NCBI RefSeq assembly: GCF_002994635.1
Contig: NZ_PVNL01000124.1
Span: 79,622-143,621 of the forward strand
Reading direction: 5' to 3'
Source: Enhygromyxa salina
GTDB taxonomy: Bacteria > Myxococcota_A > Polyangia > Nannocystales > Nannocystaceae
Length of the DNA stretch: 64,000 bases
Shown here piece by piece: positions 25,044-37,782 of this stretch. The notes beneath the pieces were generated by a model that was not told the origin of the DNA, searched no databases, and saw only the letters and a list, made by a program, of their open reading frames with translations. Each line of letters begins with the position of its first letter. The first letter of the stretch is position 1. Made by a program: the position numbers and the translations under genes.

Positions 25044-26000
25044 GTGGCGAACGTGGAGGCGAGCTCGGCCGCGCTGGTCGCCGCGCTGTGCCCAAGGGCG
25101 CTCGGCTCGGTCGTGGATCCGTTGATCCCGGCGGCGATCGTCGCGGCGCTGCGCTGGGTGTTTGGCCGAGAGCTCGAGCACGACGAGGTCGCGGCTTCGT
25201 TGCTCGGCGCCCGGTCCGACGCCACCGAGCTGCGGACCCTGAGCGGGTTCGACATGGGCGCGCGGTGTGAGCTGGTCCGCGCCGCGATGGTCGTGTCGCT
25301 CGCGGATCAACGCCGCGATCCGGCCCGGACCGCGGGCATTCGCGCGCTCGCGGAGCAGCTCGGGGTGTCGGACACCGACGGCGGTCTCGAGCAGCTCTCG
25401 CTGCTGACGGCCGGCAAGCTCGCGCAGCTGCGCTGGCGAATGCTCGATCACAGCGTGAACACCTTGTGGGGCGAGCGCTCGGACTCGAAGCGCGAGCTGT
25501 GGTGGCAGCTGGTCGGCACCGTGTTCACGAGCTCGAGCGCCGAGCGACTGGTCGCCGCGCGGTTCGTGGGCCTGGGTTTGCTGCCGTCGACCAGCGTTGG
25601 CTGGGCGCTGCAGCGACACTATCGCGTGCACGGACTGGTGGTTCCGGGTGAGGGCAGGGGGATCTCGGATAAATTCGTGGTCCACGAGCTCGCCCACGTC
25701 CTCACTGGCTACGCACCCCACCCCTACGGCGAGATGTTGCTCGCGGCCTTTCACGCGGGCAATACCCCGGCGCTGGCGATCGAGCTGCTGCTGCGCGCGC
25801 TGCTGCAATACCACCACGGGATCCGCCTCGACGACGGGCCCAGTCGGGGGCTGCTGGTTCCCGACGAGTTCTTTCGCGCCTACGCGCGTGGGCACGCGAC
25901 CGCGATCGATCTGCATCGGACCGACTGGAACGCGCTGCTCGAGCGAGACCTCGACGAGGTCCGCCGCGAGCTCGGGCTGGCCCCGTCGCTGCGCGAGTAG
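25044..26000 (+). CDS. TerB-like/Coq4-like two-domain protein (paralogue 2)
   Basis: About 318 residues, with the same plan as the gene at 22208: N-terminal helical bundle (about 1-130), then RFVGLGLLPSTSVGWALQRHY and a metal motif VHELAHVLTGYAPHPYGEM (His214, Glu215, His218, Glu230). The spacing again fits H-xxx-H-x11-E, but Asp is replaced by Glu, giving an HExxH. Shared tail FHTxDWNxL/LExDLDEVRRELGL-like sequence matches NLEQLRRELNV of paralogue 1. The start is uncertain: an ATG at 24894 is in frame, but the first 50 codons have no codon bias; a GTG at 25044 is proposed. No clear ribosome site. Confidence 0.62.
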   Translation: MANVEASSAALVAALCPRALGSVVDPLIPAAIVAALRWVFGRELEHDEVAASLLGARSDATELRTLSGFDMGARCELVRAAMVVSLADQRRDPARTAGIRALAEQLGVSDTDGGLEQLSLLTAGKLAQLRWRMLDHSVNTLWGERSDSKRELWWQLVGTVFTSSSAERLVAARFVGLGLLPSTSVGWALQRHYRVHGLVVPGEGRGISDKFVVHELAHVLTGYAPHPYGEMLLAAFHAGNTPALAIELLLRALLQYHHGIRLDDGPSRGLLVPDEFFRAYARGHATAIDLHRTDWNALLERDLDEVRRELGLAPSLRE

Positions 26001-26005
26001 CCTCG

Positions 26006-27115
26006 CTACCCGAAGGTGTGGACCAGCAGCACGATGAGCGCGATCAGGGCGATCCCGCCGAGCACCGCCATCGCGATCTTCAGCTTGCTGTAGGGCCGCT
26101 CACCGACCGCCTCGCCCGTGCGAGCGTTGACCACGAATCGGTACACCGTGTTGTCGTAGCGAAAGCTGGACAGCCACAGCGGCAGCAGGAACAGCTTGAA
26201 GGTCACGTTGGTGTGGTTGGTCGAGTAGCCGTCGATCGACTGGGTGTCGCCGCCAATGTCCGAGCGGATCGTGCTCTCGATCGCGGGGACCATCTTGGTC
26301 TTGGCCACGCCGAATCCCTCTTCGAGTCCGAGCACCGCGCGCTCGGCCATGAACCCGCTGAGGTAGCGCGAGTCGAAGGCCGTGAGCGCGCCGAGATCCC
26401 ACGGCTCGAGATCGGCGATCAGCTTGTCGGGCAACGACGTGGACGCGCAGATCAGCAGGTCGTCGAAGGGCCGCTGGATGTGGCCGCTGACGGGGCTCCA
26501 CCGGGTCTTGCGGACCTGCCGAGTCTGGGTCTTGCCCTCCGAGTCCTGGTAGGTCTCGGTCACGTAGTAGTAGGTGCCGCGCTGGCCACGGTACGAAGCG
26601 TGGGCGAGGGCGTCGTAGGTGTAGTAGGGCAGGTACACCCCGTCCATGCGCACGCGCCTGGCCTTGGCGGCGAGATCGCTGGGCGCGAACCACCGGCTCG
26701 TGACCCAGTCCTTGAACTTGCCGCCCGCGGTGCGCTCGTCGATCGCGAAGGGCAGCACGCTCTCGGGCACGATCGTCGCGCGGTCCTCGGTGATCGGCAC
26801 GACCACGGGCGAGTCGCAAAACGGACACGCGCTGGCCTGGGCGGTGATCATGGTGATCGCGCCGCAGCCGTTGCACTGGATCTCATGGCCGTTCTCGGCG
26901 AGCGTGCTGACCGGCTGCTGCCTGAGCGCGCGGAGGGCCTCGTCGAACGAGCGCTCGACCACGGGGGCGGCGGCTGCCGGGGCTGCGATCTGCTGGGCGT
27001 GGCCGCAGTAGGGGCACTGGAGGTTGGTGCTGCCCGGCGCGAACTCGAGCTTGGCCCCGCACTGCTGGCAGGGGAATTCTTCATGGGTGCCGGTCTGCGC
27101 GTGCGGCTCGGTCAT
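26006..27115 (-). CDS. Zinc-ribbon protein with C-terminal membrane anchor
   Basis: A 369-residue protein. Two zinc-ribbon-like modules sit in the N-terminal 110 residues: FPCQQCGAKLEF with LQCPYCGH, and IQCNGCGA with ACPFCDSP. A beta-rich middle domain (KFKDWVTSRWFAPSDL, GVYLPYYTYDALAHASYRG, LPLWLSSFRYDNTVYRFVVN) follows, and a hydrophobic helix (about 345-366) anchors the C-terminus. Proteins of this plan are often misnamed after helicases or RNA polymerase subunits; their real role is unknown. ATG start. Convergent with the TerB/Coq4-like gene. Confidence 0.8.
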   Translation of the reverse strand: MTEPHAQTGTHEEFPCQQCGAKLEFAPGSTNLQCPYCGHAQQIAAPAAAAPVVERSFDEALRALRQQPVSTLAENGHEIQCNGCGAITMITAQASACPFCDSPVVVPITEDRATIVPESVLPFAIDERTAGGKFKDWVTSRWFAPSDLAAKARRVRMDGVYLPYYTYDALAHASYRGQRGTYYYVTETYQDSEGKTQTRQVRKTRWSPVSGHIQRPFDDLLICASTSLPDKLIADLEPWDLGALTAFDSRYLSGFMAERAVLGLEEGFGVAKTKMVPAIESTIRSDIGGDTQSIDGYSTNHTNVTFKLFLLPLWLSSFRYDNTVYRFVVNARTGEAVGERPYSKLKIAMAVLGGIALIALIVLLVHTFG

Positions 27116-27232
27116 GCTGCGGGGACTCTACTAGACTCTCGGGGGTCGCCACGAGCCCTTTCGTGGGCGGGGTGTTGGCCAGGCCGCGATGATGAGGATG
27201 ATGGTGGTCACGAGGACGTGGCAACTGCTCAC

Positions 27233-28444
<1,212 letters not shown>

Positions 28445-28612
28445 GGCGCGGAAGGTATGCGATTCTCGTCCGTGCTCCCAGCCCAGCTCATGACGGCTGC
28501 GTGACAACTCGAGTACGACCTCGCCGATCTCCGCATGCGCAGGCGGATCCGACCCTGGTCGCGTCGATCATCGGCGCCGGCTCGTGCGCATCCGCAGCGA
28601 CGCTGCGCTGAT

Positions 28613-29251
28613 CTACCCGCGTCGGGTCGATGGCTGCGCGGGCAGCTCACGGACCCTGGTCAGCATCAGCCAGGCCTTGGCGACGGTCGGTGTGTCGGCG
28701 TCGAACTCGGTCGAGCGAAGCGTGAGCAGCTCGAGCTCGGGCTCGACGGCGTCGAGGAGATCCCGAGCCGATCGGCGCGGCGGTCCATGATCACGCTCGG
28801 GCCCCTCGGTGCTGCCAGCGAGGCTCAGCCACCGCCCGCCCGTCTGCAGGGCAGCGGCGACGCGTCGCGCGAACGCAGCTCGATCCTCGGCGAGGTCGAA
28901 CACGTGGAAGACCCCGCGGTCGAACACCCACTCGTACGGGGCGCCAGGCACTTCGTCGCGCAGGAAGTCGAGCGCCGAGAATTCCACGCTTACGCCGGCC
29001 GACTCGCGCTTGGTGTTGGCCTGTGCGATCGCGCGGGCAGACAGGTCCACGCCGTGAACCGTAAAGCCGCGCTCGGCCAGCCAGATCGCGTTGGTCCCGG
29101 TTCCACAGCCGACCTCGAGCACCCGGCCCGGCGCCATCACGCCGGCTTCGACGAGCTCGACGAGGTGCGGATCAGGCTTGCCCGTGTCCCATGGCAGGTC
29201 GGCGGTTGCGTAGCGTTCATCCCAGTCTGGCTGTGGCACGGCGCGGATCAT
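28613..29251 (-). CDS. Class I SAM-dependent methyltransferase
   Basis: A 212-residue protein with SAM-binding motif I VLEVGCGTGTNAIWLAERG (motif core at 46-54), motif II GVDLSARAI and a later acidic GAPYEWVFDRGVFHVF segment. N-terminal DWDERYATADLPWDTGKPDP matches the TehB/thiopurine-methyltransferase-like group, which methylates small metal/metalloid or thiol compounds. Substrate unknown. ATG start; stands alone between two lipoprotein genes. Confidence 0.9.
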   Translation of the reverse strand: MIRAVPQPDWDERYATADLPWDTGKPDPHLVELVEAGVMAPGRVLEVGCGTGTNAIWLAERGFTVHGVDLSARAIAQANTKRESAGVSVEFSALDFLRDEVPGAPYEWVFDRGVFHVFDLAEDRAAFARRVAAALQTGGRWLSLAGSTEGPERDHGPPRRSARDLLDAVEPELELLTLRSTEFDADTPTVAKAWLMLTRVRELPAQPSTRRG

Positions 29252-29311
29252 AGCCCAGCGTGGGACTCGTCTGACATCGACCAGCTTCGGCGCGCGCGCT
29301 GAGCCGGCTGA

Positions 29312-31480
<2,169 letters not shown>

Positions 31481-31508
31481 ACTCGAGGGCCTAACTACGG
31501 AGCGTGGA

Positions 31509-31979
31509 TCAGCGACAGGGGGGCTCGGGTAGCTCGAGGAGGGTGCCTCGTGGCAGGTGATCGATCATGAACACGTAGGCATTCATCGCGTGGCAGATCG
31601 AGTCCGTGCGGACGACTCGTTCGATTCTGTTCCAGAACAAGCCGCCCCGGGCCATGTCTGGATTCTTGGTCACGAAAGAATTCTCAGGCGAGTGAGTGTA
31701 CTGCATCAGCAGCCAAAACAGCAGCGATTGCTGGCAATGTGCAGGCGAGGCCTGGGCCGCGTGTGGCGATTTGCCGCACGAAGGTGACGATTCGGTTGCG
31801 AAAGCTGGCGCTGTCGAGAGTCTCCAGATTGTAGCAATGCTCGTTTTGCTTGGCCGTTGCGTCCTGGTGCTCGTGTTCGAGCGGCACGCCACGAGCAGGA
31901 GCGCGATAGTGACCAGCGACGTCACGATTGCCGTCGGCCTCCGGTGGCTCGGGGCTCTCTCGTGCTTGAAATTGAGCAC
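31509..31979 (-). CDS. Small lipoprotein with atypical codon use
   Basis: A 156-residue predicted lipoprotein: basic N-terminus, hydrophobic core and lipobox LLLVAC (Cys32). The middle (about 35-85) is Ser/Thr-rich with weak codon bias, while the C-terminus (WLLMQYTHSPENSF, then NPDMARGGLFWNRIERVV) reads as a real folded segment. A second frame on the same strand (31684-31887) also stays open, so a compensated double frameshift cannot be excluded. The low GC for this genome suggests a recently acquired or relaxed gene. GTG start. No family recognised. Confidence 0.5.
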   Translation of the reverse strand: MLNFKHERAPSHRRPTAIVTSLVTIALLLVACRSNTSTRTQRPSKTSIATIWRLSTAPAFATESSPSCGKSPHAAQASPAHCQQSLLFWLLMQYTHSPENSFVTKNPDMARGGLFWNRIERVVRTDSICHAMNAYVFMIDHLPRGTLLELPEPPCR

Positions 31980-32290
31980 AGTTTGAATCTGGGAGAGGTG
32001 CTCTCCACGCTACTTGCTGGTTGCGGGTGTACCCTGCAAACCGAGGCAGAACAATTGTGGGTCGTCAGGCGCTGAGCAGCGTGGCGCCACGCCCAGCGTC
32101 GCCGTGGCGCCAAGACGGTGGCGGGTGGCGCGCTGACCCCTCGCTCGATGCGCACCAGAACCGGCAGCCGGGCCCGACCGACGCCAGGAGGTCGAGCCCC
32201 TCGCAGTCGCTGATGTCACCGGACAGAAGGCCTCAGAACCCAGAACTCGGCGGGTTGCATTGGCCGCTACGCGGGGCTCTAATCCGCCCC
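31980..32290. other. Intergenic region with a 14-bp palindrome
   Basis: About 310 bp between divergent lipoprotein genes. GCGTGGCGCCACGC at 32079-32092 is a perfect palindrome and a possible operator; related GTGGCGCC-like words recur just downstream (32101-32130). No gene or RNA was supported. Confidence 0.45.
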
Positions 32291-33475
32291 ATGTCCGTCC
32301 GACTGTCGCCGATGTTCGTGTCGTTGGCCCTGCTGAGCGCCGCGTGTCTGACGATCGGCTGCAAGCGTGGTGGCGAGGCTGTGAACGCGCCTGACGGCGA
32401 GACGAGCAAGTCCGGAGCCGCGGCCGAGCAGGCGCCCGAGCAGGCGCCGCCCGAGTGGCTGTTGCTACCTTGGGGCACGAGACTCTACGCCAGCTCGGTG
32501 GGCGAGGCCGCGCTGACACTCCACGCGGATGCCCAGACGTCTGATCGTGGACGCGTCGTGCGGGTGGTCGGCAGCGAGGGTGATCGGTGGATCGTCGAGA
32601 CCGTGCGGGCGCGCGAGCTGCCAGAGATCGACGCCGAGCCGATCGAGCACCTGGACGTGTACCGCTTGCGCTTGTACGTGCAGGCAGGCAGCGGGGAAGC
32701 GTTGTCGATCACGCCGCTGGTAGAGAGGGGTCAGATCAGCGTGTTGCTCGGGACCGTCGCGGGCGATCCACCGCTACAGTCCGGTCGTGTCCGAGCTACG
32801 GGCTCGACCATCGACTGGCGGGTGCGGCCAGGCACCACGGCCTACTGGCCGGACGGCAGCGAGGCCGGAGAGGTGGTTGCGCTGCATGCGTTCGCCGAGC
32901 CGGGTGAGCGTGTGGACGCGAACCCCCAGGTTGGTGCGCTGAGCTGCTTTGCGATCGTGCTGGGTCCGACGGCGAGCCCCGGGGGTCGACTATGTTTTCC
33001 CGCTGACGCGATCGTCGAGGGACAGCCCACGAGCTCGGACCTCATCGCGGAGCTGTGGGGTGAGGGCTCCGACGGCGCCGCGCTGGGCGTGCTCGATGGT
33101 GTTGACGGGCTGACCATGGACCGCCACGGCGGCGGAATCGGCGGAATCACGGTCAGTCCGCCAGCCGAGGCCGCGCTACCCGTTGTCGAGCTGGCTTCAC
33201 TCACGACCGATGGGATCGAGCGGGCGGCCGCCAAGCGGCTGATCAACGCGCGCTCGCGGACCGTGGCTCGCTGCGTCGCGACGGCTAGCGAGCGGGACGC
33301 GAAGCGCTCGGGCACGATCGGCTTCGAGCTGAAGGTCGGCGTCGACGGCAAGGTCATCGAGCAGGAGGTCGAGAGCGACGATCCCACGCTGGTCAATTGC
33401 GTCACCCACGAGCTCAGGCGCTGGCGATTCCCCAGTGAAGCGCCCGGCCGCATCAGCGGGCGCTTTTCGTTCTAG
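32291..33475 (+). CDS. Lipoprotein with AgmX/TonB-C-like C-terminus
   Basis: A 394-residue predicted lipoprotein (LTIGC, Cys24) with an Ala/Pro/Glu-rich segment after the Cys, a beta-rich middle (WLLLPWGTRLYASSVGEAALTLH, then SH3-like strands) and a C-terminal domain (about 310-394): RSRTVARCVATASERDAKRSG, IGFELKVGVDGKVI and CVTHELRRWRFP. This is the pattern of the AgmX/PglI C-terminal domain of myxobacteria, linked to gliding motility and polysaccharide machinery, itself TonB-C-like. ATG start. Its TAG shares a CTAG with the TAG of the convergent DUF4360 gene, so the two stops overlap. Confidence 0.8.
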   Translation: MSVRLSPMFVSLALLSAACLTIGCKRGGEAVNAPDGETSKSGAAAEQAPEQAPPEWLLLPWGTRLYASSVGEAALTLHADAQTSDRGRVVRVVGSEGDRWIVETVRARELPEIDAEPIEHLDVYRLRLYVQAGSGEALSITPLVERGQISVLLGTVAGDPPLQSGRVRATGSTIDWRVRPGTTAYWPDGSEAGEVVALHAFAEPGERVDANPQVGALSCFAIVLGPTASPGGRLCFPADAIVEGQPTSSDLIAELWGEGSDGAALGVLDGVDGLTMDRHGGGIGGITVSPPAEAALPVVELASLTTDGIERAAAKRLINARSRTVARCVATASERDAKRSGTIGFELKVGVDGKVIEQEVESDDPTLVNCVTHELRRWRFPSEAPGRISGRFSF

Positions 33476-34338
33476 CACTTCTTCCACTGCCAGTGGAGCT
33501 GCTTCTTGAACGCGCCATCGACATCCGTGGTGTTGAAGATGCCGTAGCCTTTCTTGTTCTTGATGGCGTTGAGGTTCAGCGTGGTGTTGATCGCGAAGAT
33601 CGCCGAGGCGCCGCACTTCGACCACACGACCGACTGGAACGGGACTTTGTCCGTAAACACGTAAAAGTCGTCGTAGTAGCCCTTCAGCTGGGTGTGGGCG
33701 CTGAATCCGATCGGATCGCCAGCGAAGAAGTAGTTTGACGTCTGCCGCGCCGTGAGGCCCTTCTCGAGGAACGCGTAGCCGCGGGTGTTCACGGTCGCGA
33801 CCGACACCTGCCAGCCGTTGGGCACGTGCAGCTTGACGCTAGCGAGGCAGTTCGTGGTCTTGATCGGCGGGCCGGGAGGGTTCTCGAGCAGCATGTCCTG
33901 GAAGATCAGGATGAAGCTCTTTTGGTCGGTGGCGATCTGCGACACGACCGACCCGGGCTTGTTGCTCGGGCAGCCCGCGCCGTTGGCGATGATGCCCTCG
34001 ATGTACACGTCGTTGGGGTCGGGCAGCGCGGCGAGCTGGTCAGCCGGCTCCTGCCACGTGAGCGCCGGGTCGTCGCTGTGAAGCTCCCCGGCCGGGGACA
34101 AGTTGATCGTGTTGGGGCTGTCGCCGTCGAGCTGCTCGAGCGCGGCGATCTGTTCTTGCACGGCGAGCTCGTCGACCGTGGCGAGCGCCTCGAGCTCCGA
34201 GCTGTCGTCGAGGTCCTCTGGATCGCAGGCGGACGTCGACATCGCCAGGAGCACGAGGCAGCCGAGCGAGGTGAAGATGCGTGTGCGGGTGTGGAGTTTG
34301 GTTTGGGTGGTCATGCTCCCCCAGGTAGCAAGGCGCAT
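33472..34338 (-). CDS. DUF4360 secreted protein
   Basis: A 288-residue secreted protein. Signal peptide (TSLGCLVLLAMSTSAC), an acidic Leu/Glu-rich propeptide-like stretch (about 45-90) and a DUF4360 domain (about 105-280: VYIEGIIANGAGCPSNKPGSVV, SFILIFQDMLLENPP, CLASVKLHVPNGWQVSVATVNTRGYAFLEKG in outline, then WSKCGASAIFAINTTLNL and a closing HWQWKKC). Four cysteines are likely disulfide-bonded. DUF4360 proteins are common in fungi and myxobacteria; function unknown. Two ATG starts, 34338 or 34314, are possible; neither has a good ribosome site. Convergent with and overlapping the AgmX-like gene by its stop. Confidence 0.88.
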   Translation of the reverse strand: MRLATWGSMTTQTKLHTRTRIFTSLGCLVLLAMSTSACDPEDLDDSSELEALATVDELAVQEQIAALEQLDGDSPNTINLSPAGELHSDDPALTWQEPADQLAALPDPNDVYIEGIIANGAGCPSNKPGSVVSQIATDQKSFILIFQDMLLENPPGPPIKTTNCLASVKLHVPNGWQVSVATVNTRGYAFLEKGLTARQTSNYFFAGDPIGFSAHTQLKGYYDDFYVFTDKVPFQSVVWSKCGASAIFAINTTLNLNAIKNKKGYGIFNTTDVDGAFKKQLHWQWKKC

Positions 34339-34474
34339 GCCTGCGGATGGGGAGGGAGCACGGGCTGTGGTTCTCGCCGCTGTCGCGCCCCCCGCCTGCC
34401 CGCGGCGTCACGCGGGGACGCGCACCGACTCCGCCGCGGACGCAGGACACCCGCCCGGGCCGAAACTCGGGCGG

Positions 34475-35035
34475 TCAGCCTCGATCGGCTCGGGCGGCGA
34501 CCAGCAGCGCCTCGAGCCGAGGTCGCAGGTGCTCGACGGCGCCGGGACCTTTGATCCCACCTTCGGTCCGGCGTGGGCCTGCGCGCCCGTCAGGAGCCGG
34601 GGCCACGAACAGCGGGATCATCCGTGAGCTGTACCCGGCGGCGGCGAGCCGATCACGATCGCGGTCGAGATCGAACTCGAGCAGTCGCAAGCCCGGCAGC
34701 GCCTGGTCGAGGCTGCCGTCCTCGACTGCGTCGTGAAAATAGCGGCATGGCTCGCACCAGCTCGCGCCGACGTAGACCAGCAGCTGACGATCCTCGGCGT
34801 GGGCCTGCGCGCGCTCGGCGTTGACGAGCTCGACGACGTCGCCCTCGGCGGGCGCGAGCGCGAACTCGGGACCCGCTGGCGCGGGCGAGGGGACAGCGGC
34901 CGGCGCGGGTGGGGGTGCTTCGGTGTCAGCCGCGGCCGGGGCTGGCGTCGCCGGGCAAGCCGTGAGCAGCGTCAACGTCGACAGCGCGAGCAGGGCCCAC
35001 GGGCGAGTGGAACGGGTTGTCGGTGGTGGGTTCAC
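34475..35035 (-). CDS. Thioredoxin-fold lipoprotein
   Basis: A 186-residue lipoprotein (LLTAC, Cys27) with a Pro/Ala-rich linker of about 35 residues and a thioredoxin-like domain (about 65-180). The active site is ASWCEPCRYF with Cys94/Cys97, followed by LRLLEFDLDRDRDRLAAAGY and the cis-Pro loop MIPLFVAP. It should act as a thiol reductase or disulfide exchange protein on the periplasmic face of the membrane. ATG start. Divergent from the epoxide-hydrolase-like gene across 92 bp. Confidence 0.92.
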   Translation of the reverse strand: MNPPPTTRSTRPWALLALSTLTLLTACPATPAPAAADTEAPPPAPAAVPSPAPAGPEFALAPAEGDVVELVNAERAQAHAEDRQLLVYVGASWCEPCRYFHDAVEDGSLDQALPGLRLLEFDLDRDRDRLAAAGYSSRMIPLFVAPAPDGRAGPRRTEGGIKGPGAVEHLRPRLEALLVAARADRG

Positions 35036-35127
35036 GACCGCCGCAGCATAGCCCGGTCGGCGCAGTCGTTGCGCCCAGGTGCAGACCGTGTGGACCGAGC
35101 CCGTAGCTCGCGGTACTCGTAGCGGCC

Positions 35128-36053
<926 letters not shown>

Positions 36054-36057
<4 letters not shown>

Positions 36058-36803
36058 TCGTGGTGATCGGCGCAGGGAGGATCGGCGGCGCCCTCCACCA
36101 GCGCGATCCGCATCAGTTCGCGCTCGTCGATCGACAACAGGGCTGGGAGCTGCTCGAGCGCGAGCCTGGCGAGCCGATCCTGCTGGCGGTCCGCAACGAC
36201 GATCTGCTCGCGGTGCTCGAGCGGGTGCCAGAGCGCCGTCGTGCGGATCTGGTGTTCGCGCAAAACGGAATGCTGCGGCCCTGGCTGCGCGAGCACGGGC
36301 TCACCGAGGTGACCCGCGGGCTGCTGTTCGTGGCCGTGCCCACGCGCGGCGCCCCGATCGAGCCGGGCGGCGAGAGCCCGTTCTTTGGCCCCCACGCGGC
36401 GACCATGGTCCAGGCCTTCACGCGGGTCGGGCTGCCCGCCGCGGTCGTGAGCGCCGACGCGTTCGCGGCCGTCGAGCTCGAGAAGTTGATCTGGAACTGC
36501 GCGTTCGGGCTGTGCTGCGAGGCGTTCGACTGCGACGTCGGGACCGTCGTGCGGGATCACGCCGAGCAGCTGCGCGCGCTCGTGGCCGAGCTGCTCGAGG
36601 TCGGCGCTCCGGCGCTGGGGGTGGAGCTCGAGCTCGGGCCGCTCGTGAACCGCCTGTGCGACTACTCGCGCTCGATCCCCAGCTACCGCGGCGCGGTCAA
36701 GGAGTGGCCGTGGCGCAACGGGTGGTTCGTGGAGACCGCACGCGAGCAGGGCAGGGCCACGCCGACCCACGCGCAATTGCTGGCGAGGGTCGGTCGCGGC
36801 TGA
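36054..36803 (+). CDS. Ketopantoate reductase-like (PanE/ApbA) protein
   Basis: A 249-residue protein with N-terminal Rossmann motif IVVIGAGRIGG (2-12), AQNGMLRPWL and a C-terminal helical domain (VELEKLIWNCAFGLCC, SYRGAVKEWPWRNGWF). The C-terminal domain resembles PanE, which reduces ketopantoate with NADPH, but the sequence is shorter and divergent, so the substrate may differ. GTG start overlapping the stop of the epoxide-hydrolase-like gene. Followed after 4 bp by the YhhN gene; the three probably form an operon. Confidence 0.8.
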
Positions 36804-36807
36804 GACG

Positions 36808-37527
36808 ATGCCGGTCATGTCGATCATGTCGATCATGTCGATCATGCCGGCCGCCTCAGTCGTCGATGCCCTGAGCCCGATCCCGTCGGCCGCCGAGCTG
36901 TGGGTCCTGATCACCCTCGCGGCGCTGGGCCTGCACCTGTTCGTCGAGCATCGCAAGTGGTCGGCCGCCGTCGCGATCACCAAGCTGATCGCCTCGACCG
37001 GGTTCTTGATCACGGCGGTTCATGCGGGCGCGCTGGGGTCCGAGTGGGGCCGCTGGATCTTCGTCGGTCTGGTGCTGTCGTGGTGCGGCGACGCGTTCTT
37101 GCTCGCGCGGGCCAGGTCGATGTTTCTGGCTGGCCTCGTCGCGTTCTTGCTCGGTCACGTCGGCTATTGCGTGGCGTTTGTCACCCACGGGTTCGACACC
37201 ACGGTCGCGCTGGCGTTCGCGCCTGTCGTGGTGATCGCGGGGCTGCTCGTCGATCGCTGGCTGCGTGATCACGTCGACGACAACATGCGAGTCCCGGTCC
37301 GGGCGTACATCGTGGTCATCTCGATCATGCTGACGCTCGCGGTCGCAGCGTGGCGACAGGGCGGCTCGCACTTGCTCTTGCTCGGCGCGGTGTCGTTCTA
37401 TTTGTCTGACCTCTCGGTCGCCCGTGATCGGTTCGTGCGCCGCGATTTTTTTAACCGGCTGTGGGGCCTGCCGGCCTACTACCTAGGTCAGCTGTGTCTG
37501 GCGCTGTCGGTGCTCTCGCTCCGGTGA
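36808..37527 (+). CDS. YhhN/TMEM86-family membrane protein
   Basis: A 239-residue protein with about eight membrane helices, of the YhhN family, whose animal TMEM86 members hydrolyse lysoplasmalogens. Family-like blocks are WCGDAFLL, GHVGYCVAF and FYLSDLSVARDRF. The N-terminus starts MPVMSIMSIMSIMPAA, produced by three tandem copies of ATGTCGATC at the DNA level, so any of several ATGs could start. Myxobacteria make ether lipids and plasmalogens, so a lysoplasmalogenase would fit. Confidence 0.88.
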   Translation: MPVMSIMSIMSIMPAASVVDALSPIPSAAELWVLITLAALGLHLFVEHRKWSAAVAITKLIASTGFLITAVHAGALGSEWGRWIFVGLVLSWCGDAFLLARARSMFLAGLVAFLLGHVGYCVAFVTHGFDTTVALAFAPVVVIAGLLVDRWLRDHVDDNMRVPVRAYIVVISIMLTLAVAAWRQGGSHLLLLGAVSFYLSDLSVARDRFVRRDFFNRLWGLPAYYLGQLCLALSVLSLR

Positions 37528-37782
37528 CACGCCGTCTCTTCGTTCAGCCTGCACGTACGATGGGTGCGATGCCATCCGCGCCGCGCCCCAACTCGTGGAG
37601 CTGGCGCGTAGATCTGTACGGACGTGCGGGCTGAACAGCGCCACGTTCGCGCGCGCGTGGGCTTTCTCGTGTGAAGTCGTTGCGCGTGACTTGCCTGGCC
37701 CGGCGAAAACCCGCACCCTAAGCGGCCTAGTGAACGATTCCGGTTACCGCGACGACCGCGGAGCCCGGACTCGCAAGCGCGG

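Noticed and set aside
31684..31887. A separate 67-residue leftward protein
   Set aside because: It overlaps the lipoprotein frame and has no start context; kept only as a hint of possible frameshift.
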